Source: Balanoglossus misakiensis
Lineage: Eukaryota; Hemichordata
Direction: 5' to 3'
NCBI GenBank assembly: GCA_040954595.2
Contig: CM082585.2
Span: forward strand, 11,780,001-11,844,000
Length of the DNA stretch: 64,000 nt
Below, one piece after another: positions 49,423-64,000 of the stretch. Under the pieces are notes generated by a model. The model was not told where the DNA came from. It did no database searches and was given only the letters and a program-made list of their open reading frames with translations. The translations under genes and the position numbers were made by a program. Within the stretch, counting starts at the first letter, position 1, and each line of letters begins with the position of its first letter.

Positions 49423-52400
49423 TTATGGAATATACCAGAAAAAGACAGCCGACACGAAAATCATCACACAAGTTATGATTCCATTTCCGGCAAATATAGT
49501 TGGAGCACCACTGCCGGTCTCTCCTATGACGTCAAAACTGGACGTACAACCTTCGTACGACCCTGGCTCTCTGACAAGAAGGGATTCAATCATGTTTCCA
49601 TAGTGACAGATCCGATACACCCCACTTTTGGCATCAGACGGAATATCCCACGTGATTTCAGCGATGCTGGATCCAGTGCCTGGCAGACCGATATATGGAA
49701 TTGTGATGTTTAGTCCGGGGCTTGGTAGCGTGGGTGGTGGTTCTGGTATCGGAATAGGTGGTGGGAGATTCGGGATGATTTCTCGGAGTTTGTCCAGCAG
49801 CTCCCTGACATACCGTCTGCTTTGTGACAACCAATAAAACCTGGCAAGACATGAAAGAATTCGTTTGCCTCTATATTAAAGGATGATCGTCTTATGCGCA
49901 TGTGCCAAACCAGAGACTCTGGTTTACAGATATTGTATACAGTCAATGCCATAAGGCAGTGTGCTGTCCTAACAACAGACAAGATGGCGACGACCATAGT
50001 CTGTGTCAGACATTCAAGTTCACCTACCTTGTACACCAGTCAGTATCGGTGTGAATCACTTCCCAGTCAAATGACTCAGTTGATCTTTGAACTTCTAGAT
50101 AGGTTTCCTCTTGCTAAATACAAAGTAGAGAACAAAACAGAAATACATATGAACTTCTCATCAAACCTGAATCACTTGTAATTAAGTTTTTTTCCCCCAA
50201 ACAGTTTCTTGTCGGCATTGCCATTGCACTAGTGTAGTATTATTTGTCGATAATACCAATGTTTGTCGTGTTATTTAATAAAGTCAGACCAACCAACCTT
50301 AAAATCGTTTCTTGGATTTCCAGCTTGGAAACTGACATTGACACGGTCGCCCTTCAATGGACAAAAGTGAAAGATATTATCATTAATGCAAACTACAGAC
50401 ACACAAACAGACTGAGTTTGTTGTATAGCCAATGGAACAGCGTTGCCGGTCCATTTCAAACATTCTGATCACTAGCTGCCATTACTTTCAATTCTTGTCA
50501 TAAAAAGCTTTATTGAATCTTTTCTCACTTCACGTTCATTATTTGATACATTTATCGGTTGGTATGGTAACATATATTGTACTTACAACGTCATACGTAA
50601 GTTCAGCATCCCGCAAGACTGCCCCAAATTCATTGCCATCGTTGTCGTCTTGAAATACTGGAAACTGAATCCCCCACAAAATGCCATCTTCATAGAAATT
50701 TGGTGGGTCTGGACCAGGATCAACACTTTGGTCCTGCATTAAAAATAAGTTTGTTTTTTCTTCTTTTGGTGGAATATAATATCAAAGTGAATATAGATAA
50801 AAAAAACTAACAGACGATATTTGTTCTGCTATTAAAATATATTACTTGTTGTGACCATATATGTGTGTGTATATTCCATTCTTACCTTTGCAATGGCCTC
50901 TGTAAGTATCCCATATTGTTGTTCATATGCGTATCCAGTATTTGGACCATAAATCATGGAGGCTGCCTCGTACCTTTGAATCTGAGAGAATCAGAATTTT
51001 TGTTCCACACGTACAACTAATATCTTGGTTTTAAGAGGATCTGTCGACCCCCCTGTGATTTTATAACAATTTGTCACAGTTTTAAATTCTAATTTAAAAC
51101 ATGGCGGTCTTGTGCTGCAGTTTGTCAGTCAGTGAGTGCAAGTTATCACCAATGATCAAGTCATTGCATCTGTACTTTAACCAGGAGTTCTTCTAAGATT
51201 TCCAACCACTGGAACTTATAAATCTTTACCTGATATTCTTCGAAAGTGACGATGTAGTGTGTGTAGACATTGCAGAGGCCGGCAATAACAACTTCGGTTT
51301 CAGCAGAAAAACCATTATCGATAAATTTCTGAAATGTGGCATATCGAGTGATTGTTCATGTGTGGTGAAGTATAGTGTAGTGTGATTTTCTGATGTTACA
51401 ACTAAAGGGGCTGATACAAACATTCTGCTAAAATTGAATCCAAAGCTCATAAATTCTGTATCAAAACGAAGTCAAGTTTAATTCAGACTTACTTGTTTGA
51501 CTGACTCTCTTAGTCTTCTTCCCGCCATCGTACTGCAAATGAGAAAATATATTTCTTTTGTCAGATTCCCTCCAGCACTTCAGACAGGCAACATTTGATA
51601 TTCTAATTTCCCTTGTTTATGAAGAAACAGTAAAGAATTTCTGTGGTCTAAATGATGTGCACATCCTGAAAGTGTTCGTATGGTTACCAAGATAAGTTTT
51701 TCAGACTTAATAATACATGTTTAAGTACTGAAATTCAAAGATCGAACAAAAGGCAGCAATTCTTGACTTGTAGAGATCTTATATATTTCTTCACCTGTAT
51801 TCACCGGGAACTGCCAATATGGCAAAACTTCCAATGGTAAAAATCTGAGTGTCTATAATACTTGGATGCCATTCCCATTCACTGGTCGCCTGCAAAAAAT
51901 GGATTGTATCAAATTTCGTGTTTCACATTGCGTTAGAGTGATGCCACTTGAGAATACTGATAAAAGTTTGTGTAGTGTGGTCAGATGACAGATCAATGAA
52001 TGGTCAACTTTCCCTATCATGCAATAGCCTATTTTCTGCTCTATGCAAGATCTCACGAGACTAAGTACCATAATTAAGTAACAGGTTGAAATATTCTCTG
52101 ATTTGATACATTATGGGCGTGTAGTGAAAGCTAACGAAGCGAGAACTGAGATCATGGATGGTGCATTTACCTCTCCTGTTGGCATCAGAATTGGTTTGGG
52201 TTCATGACACGCTATGAGTTCATCTGAGGGTTCAACGAGGAAGTCTCGAACAGCGTCCCAGAATGGGTCACCTGTGGTATCACCTGTAAGAGTTAGAGCA
52301 TTGAAATCACCAGTTGTTCTGGTTGGTAAAATAAGTGGTCTGGTTGTAGCCTGAATTTCTGGAATTCAAACTACCATTTTTGTTTTGACCTACCTTGAGT

Positions 52401-55400
52401 AAAATTGAAACCTCCTGGTCCGTCAATAGTTCCAGCTGCAAAACTGTATCCCATCGCTGGTTTGCAAGTTGTGTCCGTCTGGAATGGACCAAAAGACAAA
52501 GAGTTTACTTTGATATCACATTTTCAAAAACCTTAATAGAAGTTACAGTCATCTGTCTACTGTGAAAAGGGAGGCTTACATATAAAAGAGACTGGTTGTA
52601 TTGATATAAAAAAACTTACCCCTCCACCAGGAAGGGAAACTTCATAGTTTGTCATGTTAACAAACTGGTGTCTGAAATCGACCTTTCCAGTCAAGGCAGT
52701 CATTGCATTATTGTAAAGCTCCTGAAAATAAGATATGAAATGATGAGTTATACTTATGACTGTGACCAATGTAAATATACACAGGGGATTATAAAATTTA
52801 AAGAAAAGTGGTTTGGACTGAGTTTACCATTGCTTTCTCATATTGTCTTCGTCCAATGATTTCCGTGCTCTCGAAGACGTCATCTCCTGGTCCGAAGGCC
52901 ACACACACATCCTGCAAAATATATTGTTACAAATGTGAGATGCCTAAAGTTCTAATCCAACACTTGATCAAATCAGAAACTAAAAAGGTAAAAATGCTTT
53001 AAACAAAAACTTGGTGCTTAAGCCAAACTTCACGACGTACCGTTCCTGGACAAGAACTGGTCTCATAGTCACACTCGCTGTCTTCTCCGGCTTCCAAACA
53101 ATGAGGATCGTCAGTATTGGGCGTGACATCACCGTTGTTGCTTTGAGCAAATGCTGCAACGAATGGACCCTACATTGAAGTAAAACAAAAAAAGGTTAAT
53201 TTAAACTTTACTTTGAGAACCAGCTCAGACTGAAAGAAAATAATCAATTTGGTACACTACAAAAATAAATACCTTTATAAGAATATATGATGTGTTATGA
53301 TTAGTTATCCCCAGGATGAGAAAATACCTGTCACATGTAAAAGTAAACATTATACACATGATGACTGACAATGAGGGCAACAGTGTATTTTGATGACCGA
53401 GGGTGCTGCTAGTCACAACTAAAACAGTCTTGTTTTCCCGAGGGCATAGCCCGAGGGAAAACAGACTGTTTTGGTGTGACTGGCAGTCCCGAGGTCATTA
53501 AAAATACACTGTTGCCCGAATATGTCAGCCATCATGTGTTTTATAACACACCAACCGATCGAACTGATGCCCAAGGCAACAGTTCGAAATGACTAAGGTC
53601 ACGTGACGTCGTATTGACGAATCACGATCGAGGGTTCGCTGCATGGTGTGTTATAATCCCTGTTGTTGCCTAGCTTTCAGAAAAAAGACTATACAAGTTA
53701 TAGATAGAACAGAGCTCACCTTGCCCATTAAAGCACCCTTATTAAATTCCTGTTCCATCAGTTGAGATGCATAACCTTTGTTGTCCCCACTGATCAGCGT
53801 GTTAGTACGGTTCATACTGGTTGTATGCACTGCAAACCAGCTGTCATGTGATCAAGAAAGAAGAACCATGATTATGACACACCTACTGTTGTAACCTATG
53901 GCAGAGACTGTATTAGTCATATAAGGGCGGTCTATGTACAGTTGTATATCTTTCGGGTTGCCCTCATCTTGGTTCAATAGTTCAATGTCCAATGAGCCGT
54001 TTATTGTGTTGGTGATGGAGGAACCAAGAATTGATTATCGTGGCCACCTCATAAAACCCAAACAGCGACGTCACTGCTATTCTCTCCCATCCCCCAAATC
54101 TCGTTTCCCTATTACTCTACAACTCATTTATTTCTGACCAGATATTGATGTTTACTTGCAGAACATAAAGGGATTCTTACTCATGAGGTGTGTGGCTGCA
54201 ACAACACAACAATTCCACTTATATTTATACCTGAGGCTGACAATAGTCAAACACAGTGGTGCTGGTGTATTTTACTCACTCATTCATTCACCTAGCAATC
54301 TTGCTGGATGTAACAAAATGATACTAAGAAGTTACTAGTATAACTTTATACCTTAAGGCACCCATGTCCGTTCCATCTTCTGCAACAAACTTCAACAGTG
54401 TCATAGTTTTGTCAACATCATGTTCATATCTGGAAAAAGTTACAAAGTGAACAATTAATGGGTCATCTTCATTATATTTCATAAATTACTGACTGCAATG
54501 AAAAATATTGTTATTTTTTTTAAATAATAAAATTACAGGTACTTTTGACATTGTGACATACCTGGCCTTTTCGTCCTCAGGGTTTGCTTCATAGGCAAAT
54601 GGACTTCTGTTTCTGTTGGCCCAGTATGGGTCAGTTCCCGAAGGATCAACAAGCTCTCCTCTATTGCTGTATATGTATCCGGATTTCAAATTCGCATGAG
54701 CTTGGTCTATACTCTGTATATGTACAATTGATATAATGATATTTTTCCAGAATACCTGTTACGATAGTATTTGATTATAGCACAGTCCCTGTAGGCAGAT
54801 TTTTGTCCGCCATCACGAGGTCAGATAGATGTCTGCACACATATTCATTTCATCCTTTTGATCTATGTGCGTTTGTGTCCATCATGATGTTATTTGGCCA
54901 TGGAAACGCAAATTGACTCATGTGTCTGTCATAATGTCTCAAATTTAACGCTCTTACCCTTTCAAGCCCGTCTACGATAGCCAGAAAGCTCTCTTCAATA
55001 AATCCCAGCGTTGTGATGTCGTAGAGGAGATACTGCTGATAGCCGCCAGGTCCCGAGTGCGTGTGTTGGCCGCTGAGGGCAATATTTTGGTTGTTGTATA
55101 CCCCAGGATATTTCAATTCTAGTCTTTTGATGACCTATATTTCGAAGATACATGATAAAAAAAAACATTTATCTACATTCATTTGTAACAAACACCACAT
55201 GCAATGAATCAATGCATGCACATTTCCATCTATATTTGAGCAGAAGCGCAATGTCGTAGTGATAACTTGGACATCAACTTTAGGCCTACCTCCAATTTGA
55301 CAATTTGTGCGCCCATTCCGATATCTGCGTTCACGAACACAAATCGCTTGGAGTCATCTTCGTGATCTGCTACGATGTAAGAACGGCAGTAGAGACGAAC

Positions 55401-56817
55401 GTGAATTCCTTGGCTCCTCTGGGGTGGATAAGCGTATCCCATCTAACCAAAACGAGAAGAAAGATGTTTAGGCTGCATTCACAAACACCTCTGGAGGGGG
55501 GGGGGGGGGCGGGAGAATTCAAATTTTTTTACCGCTAATTTTCACATGCCCCCCTTCCCAACTGCCAAAATTTTGAAATCCCCCCCCCCCCATTTTCTTT
55601 CACAGAGCAAAACACATCACCTATCTATCTTGTAAAAAGAAAAACAGCGCTCCCATGAAAAGAATTTGAAGCTGATGTTTCCCCTCATCAGTGGGTATTA
55701 AAACTGAACATTGTTTTTATTTTTTAAGTACATATATTTGTATTCTGTGTTGGGAGACATTGTAAACCGAGAATTGAAGGGGGTGGGTTTGGGAGGGGGT
55801 GTCCCCCTCCCACGTAAGAAAATTTTCTAAAATACAGAGCTCAAAGTTGCATTTTAATGAACCCGGCAAAAGCAAATTAACTCAACTACCGGTATGTTGG
55901 GGAGGACAAATTTAACCGTCACCGCTCAAAGTTATCATGGGGTGGGGCAAGTCCCCTGATCTGGGACACTAGATAAACCAGTCAATGATTGAAAGGTGTT
56001 GATGAATGGAGGGGGTGGGTGTCCCCCTCCCACATTAGAAAATTTTGTAAAATAAAGGGCGCGAAACTGCATTTTTGTGGACTCAAAATAAATATTTAGT
56101 CGTTAAAGTTTTCAAGTCCCCCCCTTTCAGTCCCTAAATTATTTCAAATCCCCCCCTTACATACCCTCAATTTTTTCAAATCCCCCCCCCTCAATTCTCC
56201 TGCCCCCCCCCCCTCCAGAGGTGTTTGTGAATGCAGCCTTAACAGTTTTTTTCACTTCAGATTCGAATTCGTCACCTTTTCTGTTCAGTTAGTGATGTAA
56301 AGTTTGCGAATAAATGCTTTCTCAGTCACTCCAAGCTATATTTTTGCAGGCGTATGTGTTCAGGCCTACTTGCTATTCTGTTATTTTTCTCAGGACATAT
56401 GTTTTGCCGTCCAATGCACGAGTAAATGCACTAAATTAGGCAAAAGTCTGAACTATTGGCCAAAACTGACGGACCTACCATGTTAGTTTCGCCGGCTGGA
56501 CCTGTACAGTCCGCGATTCCTATTCCTATTTTATATAGATCGCCAGCGTCAACGTTTGCTCCCTGGACAACTGTCGAGAGATATATACAGGCACAATATT
56601 TTTTTCTGTAAGTTATTGGGTTTTTGGTGAGTAACTTCGTTGCGTATGACGTCGTAGCTTTGAAAAAGTCTTCAGAAGAAATTTGATACAGAAAAGATTG
56701 CAATTTTCACCATGCGCTGATATAAAGTAAATAGACATAACGTCTGTAAAAGGACTCACCATTTCCAAGATTACACAAAGTAAACAGGATCAAGACGGTT
56801 CTGGAAACCGTGGCCAT
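49423..56817 (-). CDS. Neutral ceramidase, copy A
   Basis: Neutral ceramidase (ASAH2 family) hydrolyses ceramide to sphingosine and fatty acid at the cell surface or outside the cell. Twenty coding exons (56817-56760, 56570-56479, 55442-55290, 55134-54958, 54713-54562, 54429-54352, 53840-53720, 53169-53041, 52911-52828, 52721-52620, 52478-52394, 52283-52171, 51889-51795, 51532-51493, 51328-51230, 50981-50886, 50733-50587, 50351-50298, 50113-50028, 49840-49423) close to 792 residues. The signal peptide is MATVSRTVLILFTLCNLGNG. Zinc-site histidines lie in GQHTHSGPGGY (His125, His127), and the candidate nucleophile is Ser287 in AFAQSNNGDVTPN. Other family blocks are NADIGMGAQIVK, GLCNVYTHYI and RYEAASMIYGP. 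The last exon adds a proline-rich stretch and a 22-residue hydrophobic C-terminus resembling a GPI-attachment signal. The mucin box and type II anchor of the human enzyme are absent. Confidence 0.95.
53354..53656. repeat. Fold-back (hairpin) repeat element
   Basis: In the ceramidase A intron 53170-53719. The segment 53354-53540 is an almost complete inverted repeat: ACACATGATG...GAGGGCAACAGTGTATTTT in the left arm matches the reverse of the right arm, with a centre of TTTTCCCGAGGGCATAGCCC. Directly after it, TTATAACACACCA (53541-53553) and TGGTGTGTTATAA (53644-53656) form a second inverted pair. This looks like a fold-back MITE, or two nested ones. No coding capacity. Confidence 0.75.
55468..56241. 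mobile_element. Non-autonomous element with terminal inverted repeats and TTA duplication
   Basis: A 768-bp element (55471-56238) in the ceramidase A intron 55443-56478. Its ends are inverted copies of GGCTGCATTCACAAACACC followed by TCTGGAGG and a long G (or C) run. TTA flanks it on both sides (55468-55470 and 56239-56241). A 3-bp TWA target duplication is typical of PIF/Harbinger-type DNA transposons, so a MITE of that group is plausible. Inside are two related direct repeats around 55783-55850 and 56010-56080 (GTCCCCCTCCCAC...GAAAATTTT). No transposase frame is present. Confidence 0.75.
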
Positions 56818-57615
56818 GATGATGGGAATGTCGCAGTCGGGAAAAAAGTCTGGTGACTGGGATTAATTCAATCACTCCGAGGATCTCAGTTGTTTGACCA
56901 TTAACGCCATTAACAGAGACCTCGGTGCTAGGGACGAAGTAATCAAATCGGAACCACCACCTCCAACATAACCTTTTCCCCAAATAAACACACACAAAGT
57001 TCATCCAATGGATGTAATTAAGGTGCACGTATCCCATGGAAACGATAAATCGATAAAACCTGGTTGGTTGAAAAACCGACCTGGCTTCGCATCTTCGAGT
57101 ACGTACCCTGGATGTTTTAATTTTCTGTGGAGTTTTGCAGATTATTGACAGAATTGCATTTCAACTGGCTGGTGATGCTCCTCTTTCGCGTGCAGGTGTA
57201 GAGTCAGAAGTATTGTCCCCTCTTCCATTTTCCTCCGATCCAAGACCTTCGCTGTAACTCCAAAATGGTGAGTACGTGTAATACTCGTGCCTGGTTCATA
57301 GAACCTACGTGCTGACATGAAAAGTTACTCATAGTGTTTCACTTTTCCTTTGAGAAAAGTGTATGTAGTTTTTCACACTGATTTTAAGCTTGTTAACATC
57401 ATGTATTATTTATTGACATATTTCCCACTCATTTCAAGTTAACACACACAAAACAACTATTTGCGAACCAGTTGAAATGTTCTTAGAACTGATCTCTACA
57501 ATCATTCTGAAAATATTCGTGCTGATACGATGCAAGAGAAGAGCTCGAAAATGTAAATTTACTTTAAAATTGCAGCATTCAGATAAACTCCGGCGAAATT
57601 ATTCACAAAGGTCAT
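56818..57615. other. Spacer between the two ceramidase copies
   Basis: 0.8 kb holding the promoter of copy A and the 3' UTR of copy B. Minus-strand AATAAA at 57414-57409 lies about 200 bp after the copy B stop. No other gene is apparent. Confidence 0.5.
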
Positions 57616-63454
<5,839 letters not shown>

Positions 63455-64000
63455 GGTGGCCGGCCTCCGACTAGTCTCTGTGGACTTTCAAGATAAGAGG
63501 AATACAGGTATTAACATGATGATGATGATGATGATGATCCAATCGAAGTCGTGTTCGAATCACAGCTCCATTTTAATTGTATAAATAATAATTTACTGAA
63601 AAAGACTTGTGTAAACTTTGTTTGGTGTGTTTGTCTTTTGAGGTCACCGATTAGGATCCAATGCTTGTACAGATGATCGCTATCGACCATCCATCGTCGC
63701 TTCTTGACCTTTGACCGTCAGGCGTTGTCAGGAGATGCAGATCTATGCACCGGCTTGCTTCAGGTATAAACAAATCAAAAGAAACAGAGGTGTCGTGATG
63801 GGACAGTTGATCGAAGTTTACCCATTTACATGAACAAAGATTAAAATGCCAACGAACTACTGTGGATATTTTTCTCAAGTGATGGCGTACTCATAAAGCA
63901 TATACATACTTCTGCTTTTGATGTCAAGTTTCAGTAATCTTGGCCGTTTTGCATCGACAATCTTTTTGGGGTTTACCTAATCATTTTGAAACGTTCGGTA
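63455..64000. other. Upstream region of ceramidase copy B
   Basis: The last 0.5 kb holds the copy B 5' UTR/promoter and a short (ATG)n tract at 63517-63537. I see no coding exon. Confidence 0.4.

Noticed and set aside
57240-57290. Possible plus-strand first exon (AAAATGGTGAGT) between the ceramidase copies
   Set aside because: An ATG next to a donor-like sequence is common by chance, and no downstream plus-strand exon could be found.

Overview
This is a gene-dense eukaryotic (metazoan) window. It holds eleven intron-rich protein-coding genes with GT-AG introns, short exons, microsatellites and fold-back repeats. The gene set (CENP-I, golgin-45, NME7, phospholipid scramblase, neutral ceramidase, a galactose 3-O-sulfotransferase and a DEG/ENaC channel loaded with shuffled extracellular modules) points to an invertebrate. 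My best guess is a non-vertebrate deuterostome such as a cephalochordate or hemichordate; this is inference from gene content only. I rebuilt the gene models by hand from splice sites. The ten models complete in the window close to a whole number of codons, and all eleven keep reading phase across every junction.

Layout. 1-4.5 kb (-): IWS1, cut at its 3' end by the window edge. 7.4-8.8 kb (+): galactose 3-O-sulfotransferase family enzyme. 10.1-17.7 kb (+): a 1269-residue DEG/ENaC channel whose extracellular part carries three LDLa modules, three F-type lectin-like domains, a PAN domain and a fourth LDLa. 18.8-20.0 kb (+): TMEM256. 21.1-23.5 kb (+): BLZF1/golgin-45. 30.1-32.7 kb (+): phospholipid scramblase. 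35.1-36.8 kb (-): RNF7/RBX2, divergent from NME7 (+, 37.3-39.9 kb). 41.1-42.7 kb (-): a DsbA/FrnE-type thioredoxin-fold selenoprotein with an in-frame TGA in the CPWC active-site position and a SECIS hairpin in its 3' UTR. 43.4-48.3 kb (-): CENPI. 49.4-56.8 and 57.6-63.5 kb (-): a tandem pair of neutral ceramidases with the same 20-exon plan.

The genes are mostly unrelated in function, as is usual in animals, with one local tandem duplication. From memory, several of these neighbours are also linked in human: TMEM256 with PLSCR3, NME7 with BLZF1, and PLSCR1 and RNF7 on the same arm. This suggests remnants of ancestral linkage.

The two most notable items are the selenoprotein with its SECIS, where codon, frame, active-site homology and RNA fold all agree, and the lectin-bearing DEG/ENaC channel, where one of the three lectin-like domains keeps the complete fucose-binding motif. 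Non-coding stretches hold two fold-back elements, a 768-bp element with terminal inverted repeats and a TTA target duplication, a dispersed repeat in three copies, and microsatellites.
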